NCBI GenBank assembly: GCA_022575985.1
Contig: JAKSXM010000040.1
Coordinates: 16,324,001 to 16,388,000 of the forward strand
Direction of reading: 5' to 3'
DNA: 64,000 nt
From: Anagrus nilaparvatae
Taxonomy: Eukaryota > Arthropoda > Insecta > Hymenoptera > Mymaridae
In this document: in pieces, positions 22,326-32,982 of the stretch
How the letters are laid out: every line of letters begins with the position of its first letter
Numbering within the stretch: the stretch's first letter is position 1
The notes under the pieces: generated by a model
Database searches by the model: none
Told to the model about the DNA's origin: nothing
The model's input: only the letters and a program-made list of their open reading frames with translations
Made by a program: the position numbers and the translations under genes

Positions 22326-23914
22326 TTATTTATTGAGATGTTTTTCCCAAAGTTGTAGTTTTTTTTCTTGATAATTTTTCTTATCTTCAAGAGATTTTTG
22401 AAGTATAGCGAGTCTAGCATCAGAATTTTGTTGGTAGGTGTTTACAAATTGGCTAATAATGTCATTTTTTTCTAAAAAAAAAAAATTTCCAGTTAAAAAA
22501 GCTTAAATTTTATATTACACATTATATTTTTTATTTTTTTTAAAATATTCATTGTAAGTAAACGTTTATTAAAAGAGCAAAATTTTACATACTTTTTCTG
22601 GATGGCATACACAATTGACCAGCAGCTAATGATCCAGCAATAGTTTCTGGTCTAATCGACGGTGTGCCATGGTAAATTTCTTCTATTTTCTGTAGAGAAC
22701 ATAAATTGGATTTAAAAATAGATTTACTTAGCTAAAATGTCTCATAGTTATAATCAAATTAGCTACCTCAAAATATTGAAAACTCATTGGTGCCAAACCA
22801 CTGCTGTTGTTGTTATCGAAACACTTTTTGTATGCATCGTTTAATTGCTTCATTAAACCTTCGCACTCCTTTTGAGTTCTTATATAACTTTTTTTTCCTA
22901 ATCCTTTAATAAGATTCTTCCAAAATTTATCTCTGTTATTACTATAAAGTAGTAAATGCTCTTTGTATAAACTAATCAATAATATAATTTCTTTATCGAT
23001 CCATTGGTCTGTTTCAATGATAGGAATGTTTATAACTATACAAAAAAAAATTTTTTATTAATAAATTGTTTAGTCATTTTAAGTATAAAAAATTATTAAC
23101 CTATATTACCCTTAGCTTTTTTTTTTTTTTCAATGACAACATCAGCTTCTGTTTCAATATCGCTACCATCAGTATTTGAAATGTCACTATTATCTTCGTT
23201 ATTATATCCATCACCAAAAAAATTACCAACCAATTTTTTACAAAAAACTGCCTCTGTAGGAGATATTTGCTGTAAGTCCATCTTCTCGACTATATCTTTC
23301 TTATTCTGAACTTTAGCTTTATCTTGTTCATTTATTTTTTCTTTTAATACTTTCTTTTTTGGTGCAGTTTTTCTTTTTAAAGACTTCTTGCTAGAAGTTT
23401 TATCTGGTTTTGGGTCATCATTGTGTTGATAATTTTCTGAAGGGCTAACATCTGGATTTTCAGCAACAGCGGCTGCTTGTTCAAGATTTTGCTTGTGTAA
23501 AGCTAATAAATTTTGTGCAAATTCTGCATCTATAGTATTGAAAATGTTAAAAGTTATTTTATGAATCCCCTAAAATTAATTTAAAAAATAAATACCAGTT
23601 TTCCCTAAAACATATAACTCAGCTTCAACTTGAAATTCATATGTTATTCCTTTTTCAACAACTTGCAAGGTAAAAACTTTATTATACTCCATTTCTCCTT
23701 GTTGCCTCTTAAAAGTTTGCACAACAGCTTTAGCAAATATAGGGTCTAAATAAAAATAACAAATAATTTTTGATACCAGAATTGTAAAAATTTTAATCAT
23801 ATAGTAACAATGCTTACCTTCATTTGCTTTGTCAATATAAGTTTGTGTCAGTTTAACCTCCACAAAATCATGAATTTTATCATCAAACAAAAGCACATTG
23901 AAAAGTTCACACAT
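22326..23914 (-). CDS. Myb/SANT-like DNA-binding protein of the Harbinger element
   Basis: Second PIF/Harbinger protein, which helps the transposase reach the nucleus and bind TIRs. Six exons on the minus strand have consistent borders: 23914-23818, 23745-23596, 23529-23101, 23035-22767, 22689-22593 and 22471-22326 (stop TAA 22328-22326). The start is the first ATG, in MCELFNVLL. Exon 3 ends in acidic then Lys-rich stretches, a probable nuclear localisation signal. Exon 4 holds the trihelix/Myb-like domain (WIDKEI, RTQKECE, tryptophan-rich spacing). The last exon is a coiled-coil-like helix (KSLEDKKNYQEK). No stop interrupts the exons, so this gene may still be intact. Confidence 0.7.
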
Positions 23915-25810
23915 TATTAGAAAATTTGTTAACAAAGTTGTTTTTTACGATTTTATAATTTGTAGAAAGACACAAATGAACAAAAGCCACAAGTCCACGC
24001 ACAAATGTGTAAACTAACTCTGTCGTGCTAAATCCTATGAAATTATTAACGCTCCGTTGAAATTATAAAAGCCCTAAAAGATACAAGTAATGAATAAAGC
24101 ATCGACACGTCCAATGTAGCTCTCGAGCAAAATGTTTTTGTCGATAAAACAGATCATCAGCTGTTGCGGACGCAGACAATTTTTAAGATCTAGCTTCTAT
24201 CTCTCTTTGACCGCCATATTAAAATCTTTTAAAATTTCTATTTATGAACGTTTCCATTAAACCTAACTTATCAATATATTGCCAAAAGTAAGATTGAAAC
24301 AGCAAAATTTTCCGTACGAATATTCAAGATAATTTAAATTTATTAAAAAAAAAATTTAAATATTAAATAATAAAAATAAATAATAAAAATATTAGTTTCA
24401 TTTTTTTTGCGCATTCGTTAGTTGACAACATTGTAAATTTCATTTAAATATTCTTGAATAAAATTGCATGCTAATCGCATTTTATATAAAATTTTTTTTC
24501 TTCCTCATGTCTATCTACTTCCGTAATATTGTACACCATGATGCGAAACACGACCCAAATACTCTAAGATTATACATTGTTTTACTATATACACTTTATC
24601 CGCACATTTTATGTAATACGTATTTCTTATCCTGTCCTCTATACCTCAAATACGAAATTCCCAAAAAATTTTTTTGTTTTTTCTAAATATTAAAATACAC
24701 ATAATTCCAAAAAAAAAAAAAATCATTTTGCCGAATTTCCTCTGACATAAATTATCCAAGAATTTTTCCTATTAAAAACTCATTCGAACGTAAGCTTGAT
24801 AAATTCAAAAAAAAAAAAAAAAAAAAAAAAAAAATAGTTTTTTAAATAATTAATATTATTTACCATTCTTTATAATTATTATATATTAAAAATAAATAAA
24901 ATTATCGCAAAAACTGCAAAATTATTACAAATATTTAATAATAATTTATTAGCATCATTGCAGATCCTTAATAATAAGTGGGCAATTTATTGAAAAAATA
25001 AAGCAAATAATTGTTAGCTCAGAAATTAAATATTTTTATTTAATAATAATTTATTTATTTTTTTAAGCTAAAATTCAGTTCTTTTTGAAACAATTGGCAA
25101 ATTAAAAATTTTTTTTTGATTTTACTTTTTACCATTTATCAACGTATAAATAATAATACATTTACCAAAATAATATACAATGTCTCAGAGATTGCGGAAG
25201 CAAAAGAAAAAAGAAATATTTTTTAGGGTACAAAAATTAGTCATAAGTTTTTATAGATTTCATACATTGTTTTAAATACGATTTTAATATAGAAGCCATT
25301 TCTACAAAATAAACGCATTTTTATAAACATCAAAATACCTTTTAAAAAATTTTTTTTTATTATAATTTTATTTTTATCTAACAAAAGATTTAATTTTAAG
25401 AACATCATTTTACACTATCATAAAAAAATCATAAATACTACAAAAAAAATAATAATTGTTAGTCTAGATTTTTTTTATCAGTACTGAATCCAGTTCTATT
25501 ATAAATTATCATATTACATATTATACATTTACTATTTCAATTAATTAAGTAAATTATGTCAATTCTTTTAAAAATTTGATTGAATAATATTATATTTCTT
25601 AAAACATGTTAAGCAAAACTTTAAAATTTTTTATTATTGTAATTTTTTTAGTTCAACTATTATTATAATCATAATTTTATCTACTTATATTGTATAATCT
25701 TATGTATTGACAAAGACAATGGACAGAAAATTTTAAAATTATAATTACCACCCCCTTGAAACCCTGCCTTCAGCCCCATCCCCCCCCCACCTGACCCAAT
25801 CGGGACGATT

Positions 25811-25828
25811 GGAATGAGGGGAGGGAGA
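25811..25828 (+). promoter_or_regulatory. Polypurine tract of the LARD-like element
   Basis: Eighteen bases with a single T (GGAATGAGGGGAGGGAGA) directly abut the 3' LTR. This would be the plus-strand primer. A C-rich stretch precedes it. Confidence 0.75.
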
Positions 25829-26588
25829 TGTTACGTATGGTAGGTCAAAATTGATATGCCTAACATTTGATATATATATATAAATAGTAAACCCTATATC
25901 CGATAGCTGTATTAATGTTACAGACGACATAGGAACCCGCAGGTGCATTTCTGATGATGCTGATCTAGCACAATAGCGTGGGACCAAAAGTCAGCTATGA
26001 CATAAATTAGTAGGGATTTATAGGCGTTATAAACTGCATAAATCCCACCTCGCGATTCTTAGTAATAATTAGGGACGCATTCGCTAATTGGACGTGACGA
26101 GACCGACGCTTTTTTGTATTGGACGTTTCCCCAAAAATCTCGCTATATGGGCAGATTCATTTTAGATTATATATTGCCCTTCAGGCGCCCAAATTGCATT
26201 CTTTAGAATCATAACCATCGTTAATTAGAGTACTAACTCCCGTTATTAAGTATCTTTTATAATTCATTTGACTTAAAGACTTAGACAGTTTTATTATCTA
26301 TACTTATAAATCAATAAAGTGAAAGTTATATATCAAATCAGTTATCAGTTATTATTGTGACAATTCCTTCTGTAATTAAGAACTTAGCCTCAGGTTAGGT
26401 TCATCCAGCTTAGATCGAACCCGAACTCATCTACAAATATATCAACTATAAACCAACCAAATAATAAACATACCAACTTATATAAAATACCTGGGGCAGT
26501 CAATATCCCCAGGATAAACTTATATTTCATATATTCATAATTATTTATATTTACGTATCCCTTGGATAAAACCTCAGGATACGTAACA
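25829..26588 (+). repeat. 3' LTR of the LARD-like element
   Basis: Same sequence as 15239-15997 apart from roughly eleven substitutions and one single-base indel counted by eye. It ends TACGTAACA and is followed by the AAGT duplication. Confidence 0.85.
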
Positions 26589-27430
26589 AAGTACTAGTAT
26601 CTGAAAATATTGTAACTAGTGATATTTCAAAACCATTATCAAATTAAGACCTAATTTTTTTTTCAACAATTTTTTTATTAAAAAAACCACCCTTTTTTTT
26701 TAATTTGGATGTAATACCTCATTCATTTCCATGAAAGTACTTATACTTGAAAGTATGGTTTTTACTTGATATCTCCAATCTGATACTTAATTTTTTCAAA
26801 ATTTTTTTCCTAAAATTTTTTTCACAAAAAAATACAAAAAATACGAAACTTTTTTTTCTTTTTGGACGTAGTACCTAATTTATTTCCATGGAAGTACTAG
26901 TTTTAAGAACCTCGTTTACAGTAATTTTTTGGAACTGATACTGAATTTTTTCAAAATTTTTTTCTCAAAATTAAAAAAAAAGAAAAATAAAAAAAATTGC
27001 AAGATTTATTTTTTTTTTGGTGTAATACGTCAATTTAATTCTATGAAAGTACTAATATTTTAAAATATTGTAACCAGTGATATTTCAAAACAATTATCGA
27101 ATGAATACAATGAACCTAACTTTTTTTCCAAAAATTTGTTTATTAAAAAAATCTCAAAATACTTTTTTTTTTTAATTTGGATGTAATACCTCATTCATTT
27201 CCATGAAATTACTTAAATTTGAAATTATGATTTTTACTCGATATCTTGAATCTGATAATTAATTTTTTGAACATTTTTTCTCCAAAATCTTCGCCACAAA
27301 AAAATACATAAAACCAAATTTATTTTTCGTTTTGGACATATCTAATTTATTTTAATGAGAGTACAAGTTTTAGAAATTTAGTTTATAGTAATTTTTTGTA
27401 TCCGATCACAATTTTTTTTTTTTTATTTTG
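26589..27430. repeat. ~464-bp tandem array, right part
   Basis: Continues the array interrupted by the LTR element (AAGTACTAGTATCTGAAAA), with units becoming more diverged toward 27430. Confidence 0.75.
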
Positions 27431-28206
27431 ATATAAATTATAACACATTTATCGGCCTAGTGACAATATTGTAACTAGAGACATAATTTAAATCTATTTT
27501 TATGTAAATAATAAATATAAACATAAAGCAAATAAATAAAAATATTTATTTATAATAATTAATATATACTGTAAAATTTTGAACTTATGTTGTTTAAAAA
27601 AAATTATTTTTTTTGCTCTGGATTTTATGATACGAATTTGTTTAATAAAAATCTATTCAAATCATATTAATAATTATATAATAGTAAAAGCTGATATTCT
27701 CAATATTATAATAACAATACTTGAAACAGATAAGTGCAAAATGAAATTAATAAATTCAAATGTAACATTTAATCAGAAACTGTAGGTTAATTTTTTTTTC
27801 CTACTGATTGATCAATTACAAAAACCAATTTTTCTTACAATAATGACTAAATATTTTCAGATGGAGACTTGTATAAAATCAATAATATATATATGCTAAA
27901 AATAAAAAAAATAACCAATTTAATTGCCATTTATTTATTAGGAGTTCAGATCATTTTAGTATTTGAGAAAATATTTATTTACTGAATAAAATACTATATG
28001 ATTCCTCAGCTCAAGTATGCAGAATTCTTAAAATGTTTTTTAGACGCTGTACCTATAACATAACTCAATAACTATTTTAAACTATATTTATTTTTTAATA
28101 TAAATTTGGACAACAGAAAGATTAACCCTTTGGTCAACTGATTTAGCAGTTAACGTGACAGTTAATAATGAATCTTACAACATTAAAATTTGATATAATA
28201 TATATC
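27431..28206. other. AT-rich spacer, nothing recognised
   Basis: No ORF with recognisable features, repeat or RNA gene seen. Confidence 0.6.
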
Positions 28207-28633
28207 CACTGTAAAAAGTAACTTTCTTATATTAACAAAAAAATTAGAACATTTTCAAAAAATTAGTAAATTTTCGAAAAAATTTGTAAATATTCGAAAA
28301 AAATCGTATATTTACTAAATTTAGTATATTAACAAAAAATTCAAGTATTCTCGATTTTTTTTTGTGAATTCGTAAGAAAAATTGATAATTTGCAATTTTT
28401 TTTCGAAAATTTACAAAAAATAGTTGCTAATTTCCGAAAAATAGTTGTAAATTTACAACTTTTTTCATAAATTCACAAAAAAAAATCGAGAATTCTCGAA
28501 TTTTTCGATAATATACTAAATTTAGTAAATTTACGATTTTTATCGAATATTCACAAAATTTTTTGAAAATTCACTAATTTTTCAAAAAAATTCTATTTTT
28601 TTTGTAAATTTAAGAAAGTTACTTTTTACAGTG
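28207..28633. mobile_element. 427-bp fold-back element with ~200-bp inverted arms
   Basis: Begins CACTGTAAAAAGTAACTTT and ends with the reverse complement. The two arms match with modest divergence over about 200 bp each, leaving little unique centre. No coding and no clear target duplication. Related CACTGTAAAAA ends occur at 29201 and 43178. Confidence 0.75.
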
Positions 28634-29200
28634 TTATTCAAGTTATCCGATCATCAACTAAACTTTGAGATCGATCTATAGGATTCAGCTTTTTCACTGA
28701 ACAATAGGTTTCTTTTTAACTCTTTAAAATGTTTTTACGCCTTTGCTTTTAGATAAAATAATTAAATTTACTTGGAAATAATAATGTTTAGTTTTTGACC
28801 TCCATATAAAATAATTTTCTGGTGCATTGCTCTGACATACAAAATACAAAGTATTTTCTAATTTAAGCAAAAGCAAATCACGTTTTTGTATTTAATTTTA
28901 TAATCAAAGCGGTTTTTGATGTTAAAAAATTTTGATAATTATTCAAAAATTAATGCGCAACCCTCCTGGAGGCGAACTTATATAATGTTTTCCTTTAAAA
29001 ATTAAAAATTTTATGTTTCATTCATATTTAATCAAGTTAAATTTAAAACAAGTGAAAAAAGTATAATAATCAAGTAAATTTTTATTAATAAAAAAATTTG
29101 TCAGGGAAGCTATAGTATTAATTTTTGTAACTTATTTGAAGTTTAATTATTATTATTTTTGTTTTTATTGACCTGTAATGGACATCATTTTGAAATAAAT
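28634..29200. other. AT-rich spacer, nothing recognised
   Basis: No gene or repeat recognised. Confidence 0.5.
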
Positions 29201-29266
29201 CACTGTAAAAAACAACTCCAGTGATTTTACGACAAATTTGGTAAATTTACGAAAATTTAGTAAACT
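29201..29266 (+). repeat. Solo end of the CACTGTAAAAA fold-back family
   Basis: CACTGTAAAAAACAACTCC followed by TTTTACGACAAA and AAATTTACG motifs. Nearly identical, in inverse orientation, to the end at about 43112-43178. Truncated at about 29266. Confidence 0.6.
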
Positions 29267-29799
29267 AGATTCAACTGCGCTTCGCACACAGATTGATGAA
29301 TTGAGTTACGATAAGTTTGTAATTTATGAAGAAAAAAAAATATTTCTGGTTATATTCAGTTAGGATTTAGTTTAAACTACTTAGATGAGTAAAAAATATT
29401 TATTTTTAGAATAGAGAAGAGTTAATGAGAGAAGTTAAAATTTAAAAAAATATTTAAAAATTATCTATGGAGAGGGAAACCGCGCTCTTTAAAATTTATT
29501 TATTTGCGTATTAATTATAATTTATAATTTATTAATTATTCACGTATTTATTAGTTAATTAAGCAATTTATGATAAGTATTTCATTTATTATCTTAATTT
29601 TATTTGATTATTTAAGAATTAACAGTTTTTCGCACCATGAACTTCTTGAATTTTTTTTTTTTATAGATTCAACTTCGCTTTACACAGAGACCAAATAATA
29701 TTGTTTTTATTTAATTTTTATAATGAAAAAAATGTTTTAAAATGAAAATAGAAATTATCTGATTTTTAAGCTATTAGCGATTTATCTATCTTAGTAGTT
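29267..29799. other. AT-rich spacer, nothing recognised
   Basis: No gene or repeat recognised. Confidence 0.5.
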
Positions 29800-29804
29800 T
29801 ATAC

Positions 29805-29912
29805 TCCCTACTAAAACAAACAGCGACACACGGCCCACCGGCAGTTCTAAGGTGGGCCTCCATCGGGCAGCGTGACTTATGGTAACAATCTGCCCATTTG
29901 CTTTAGTAGGGA
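29805..29912. mobile_element. 108-bp MITE with TATAC target duplication
   Basis: Terminal inverted repeats TCCCTACTAAA(A/G)CAAA at both ends. TATAC flanks left (29800-29804) and right (29913-29917). The interior is GC-richer than its surroundings and non-coding. The superfamily is not assigned; a 5-bp duplication is uncommon. Confidence 0.65.
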
Positions 29913-31774
29913 TATACAATTAGAAATTTGTATAGATTTTTTCTGAGAGGTTGCTCTGCTTAAATTTTGCATGAACATTTAAATTAATGCTTGAAAATTC
30001 AAGGAAATTAAAAACAGAACACCTAGGAGTATGAAGAGAAATTATTTGTAGAAATTCTTACAGACGCATTACTGGCTACGTTAAATATTATTTTGTCATT
30101 CCCTTAAGGAAACGTAACCATGACCTTGCTTATTGTTTCTAATTTCTATTTTTTTCTTAAATTTTTAACTAACTTCTCTTCTCAAATTTATATCTAACAG
30201 TCAGTTTTATGATTTTTCTGTCATCTAGCTCTAATCCGAATTTAAGCCTTTTAAACGTACACTTTTCACCCTCACCTTCACCTTAAGTAATCTGAATCCC
30301 CATCTGCGTACTCAAAAGTTTCTTCACTGCCGACACATTCTTTCATTTGCACTTTTCTCTAAAGTATCTCTCACCCGCATGTCTGATGGATCTCTGACCC
30401 ATTTTGGAACATGTTTATAGGTCAGGGTACCCTGGGATTTCAAAATTTAAAAGGGGGGGGGGTCAAATGTGTGCGATTTAAGACGAGGAGATAATGGGAT
30501 CAGTCTACATTGTAATATTTGTAAATCCCAGAAGATAGCATTATTTATAGCAAATCGTTATTTTAGTTTAAGAAAATTTTGTCTTAATGCGATCTCTACA
30601 TTTAGATAATTTTGCAGTTGTTATTCCTTGATACGTTTTGACTTTTATGTACAAATTTATTTTTATTCCATTATCAGAAGGAAATGTTTTTCTGAAATTT
30701 TTTAGTTATCTATATTTATACATGAGTATTTCTCAGTGTAACTAATATAAAAGGCAGGTCAAAGTCTAGAATCTTAAAAAAACTGATTGGACTGGGTTCA
30801 GTATGTGAAAATCTGACACTATGCACATTTTTAAGGTACTAAGTTCAATATTTTCGAAATAGCAGCTGTTTTTCGATTTTTTTTTTTTCAAATTTGCTGC
30901 CAAAATCTGAAAAAATTAGTCATTTTAATTTTTCACCACTCTGTATACAGTTAAAAAATAATTTTCAAGTTAAAGGGTATGTGAAATTTTTCGCAGAATA
31001 CGAAACTACCATTAGTTTTTCGGAAAAATCTTAAGAAAACCCGAAAAATCGGAAAAAATAAAAGGAACTTTCAAATATGAATTTTTCTAAAAGCGGAATT
31101 TTTTTTCTTCTAATTGGTCTGCGATTGGCCTAAGTTTTCCTGTGTACTTTTTGTTGATAAAAAGATTTTGAGGGATGTTGGTCTTTAAAAAAACGAACTT
31201 TAATAATCTTCCATTTTTCTATGTATGTGCTTTATTTAACCTCTTAGAACCTTACGTTATACGGAGGTTACCAACAGTTATTTGCACAAGCGGTCCAAAC
31301 CGCATTTTTTGCTTTTATTCCCTCGGAAGTCGATATATATATTGAGATATATACCGCTTTTTCCTTTAATGGAAATAATTAGATAGGTTTGGAGACGTAT
31401 GGACAAATTGTGGTGAAACTGTGGGATTAGAAGGGATGTTTTTAGGATAGGTGGAACTTTAACAACCATTTCAAACTTTATCTATTCATAGCCTTTACTA
31501 GGGTTTGGGATGACCAAATGCGGTCCAAGGTCCGACTTTTTAATAGGAGCCATGCTGACAATTCCGTCTTTAAAGCGTAGAGTTGTTATTCACAACAATT
31601 GCTTTAAAAGAGGCGCGAAAAACCTTGGAAAAACGCCCTTTATGCATGACATACGGAGGCAAGCAAATGGCACTTTCCATTTTGTCTTGCCCCCTGCGAC
31701 TCGGCAGCTAGCTCTACTCTCCCTTCTTAAAACAAATATTTATTTTATTAAATATTTATTTTCAGAAAAAAAGT
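29913..31774. other. Spacer without recognised genes
   Basis: AT-rich with a G-run near 30455. The 31510-31770 part is GC-richer and lies just 3' of a tRNA-like sequence on the minus strand, so it could be the body of a SINE; otherwise nothing identified. Confidence 0.5.
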
Positions 31775-31853
31775 TGTCACTGCTCTGTATGCGAACCCAC
31801 TTCATAATATTTTGCTATATTACAAAGCGAGCGCGTTACCTCTGCGCTACCGA
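31775..31853 (-). repeat. tRNA-like sequence, possible SINE head
   Basis: Minus strand shows GGCTCGGTAGCGCAGAGG, an A-box-like D-arm, and GGGTTCGCATAC, a degenerate B-box, about 50 nt apart. Stems are poorly conserved, so it is not a functional tRNA. A T-run follows downstream. Confidence 0.35.
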
Positions 31854-31860
31854 GCCGGTT

Positions 31861-32707
31861 TCATTTTTCTAAATTTTCTATTTTTCGGGTTTCCCTCTCA
31901 TCGCATGAAAATTCTGACTCAATTTTTGGATTCCTCAGAAAATTTCACTATAGACCCTCTTTTTTGAGACATTTTGAACCTTACAGTAATGCTGTATAAA
32001 TAAAAAGCAATAATAATTCAAAAAATTGACAATAAATAAAAAATTCAAAAAATGAGCAAAATTTTATTTTTTTTTATTTTTATGCAAACTGTTTCTTCTG
32101 TATTTTATTCAGTATTACAAAAATGTTAAAAATTTCTCAAAAAAGTGGGCCTATGGTAAAATTTCCCGAGGGATCTAAAAATTGAGTCAGAATTTTTATT
32201 CGATTACAGGAAAATCCGGAAAATTTCGGATAATGGAAGGTTATAAAAATTCGTGTTTTGAATTTTAATTATTCTAGGGAATAAAAGTATACTGTCCATC
32301 GTATAAATTTAAAAATTATTTTCTTTTTTAGAATAGAAATCGAAAGTTGATTATTTTATCTCTTGGAATTTTTTTTAACAGAACTCTTCATCGAAAATAA
32401 TGGCTTTTATTTTATTCAATTATTTTATTCAATTTTGTAATTATCTGCTCAGCCGCTTGATACCTGATCAAAAAAATTCTGACTTTATTTACTTGCATTT
32501 TATGCGAAATTTTGCGTATGCTTGTAAATTTTAGTATAACTTGAGAAAAAAGAGACAATTATTGAAAATACGCAATCATAAAAATTTTCAAAAAAATAGG
32601 GTATTTTTTATTTTTTACTATTATTTTTTATTAATTTAATCACAAAGGAGCTATTCAATAATTAAAGAAAGTTTATCAATTTTATCTTTAACAAATATAT
32701 TTTTCTG
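31861..32707. other. AT-rich spacer, nothing recognised
   Basis: No gene or repeat recognised. Confidence 0.5.
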
Positions 32708-32795
32708 TCGCAGAAAAATTTTATACGACCTTTGGCCATTAACAAAGAATGACCCAAATCCATCCTTTATTTTTCTGGCCTAGGATCGTAATATA
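32708..32795. repeat. Short fold-back element related to 13553-13680
   Basis: CAGAAAAATTTTATACGACC on the left and an inverted counterpart (TTTTTCTGGCC, GATCGTAATATA) on the right, enclosing about 30 bp. Confidence 0.55.
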
Positions 32796-32857
32796 CTATT
32801 TACGTTTTATTAAAGAAAATCATCTTTTTTGCTTCTTTTTTACATTTTGCTAGAATA

Positions 32858-32878
32858 GCCGCGCGCCCTGCGCGCGCA
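32858..32878 (-). terminator. Helitron 3' terminal hairpin
   Basis: Arms CGCGCGC and GCGCGCG pair perfectly around CCT, about 6-7 nt upstream of CTAG. In Helitrons such a hairpin acts as the terminator of rolling-circle transfer. Confidence 0.7.
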
Positions 32879-32982
32879 GAATAATGTAGAAAGTAGAAAT
32901 TTTGGTCGATTTATAAATATTTGTTTTAATTGTTTTAATGAAATAAAATTTATTATTTGTGAAAGCAATGTTTTACAGACAT

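Larger units (their letters stand above)
21022..24255 (+). mobile_element. PIF/Harbinger DNA transposon with 153-bp TIRs and ATT target duplication
   Basis: Starts GGAAACGTTC and ends with its reverse complement. Terminal inverted repeats 21022-21174 and 24103-24255 differ by only a few bases. ATT flanks both sides (21019-21021, 24256-24258), matching the 3-bp duplication of the superfamily. Inside are the two genes typical of PIF/Harbinger, convergent and about 50 bp apart at their 3' ends: a DDE nuclease (+) and a Myb/SANT-like protein (-). Confidence 0.85.
15239..26588 (+). mobile_element. LARD-like LTR retrotransposon without gag/pol (11.35 kb, with nested PIF element)
   Basis: Both ends are LTRs of about 760 bp starting TGTTACGTA and ending TACGTAACA. 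The target duplication AAGT flanks it (15235-15238 and 26589-26592). The purine tract GGAATGAGGGGAGGGAGA (25811-25828) abuts the 3' LTR and sets the plus orientation. Directly after the 5' LTR is TCAATTGGCTCCCC, a possible primer-binding region. No gag, protease, RT, RNase H or integrase frame exists inside. The internal part is non-coding DNA with tandem arrays, a small repetitive ORF, a tRNA-like gene and an inserted PIF/Harbinger element. LTRs differ at roughly a dozen positions by eye, so insertion is fairly recent. Without the PIF element it is about 8.1 kb. Movement would need proteins from another element. Confidence 0.8.
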
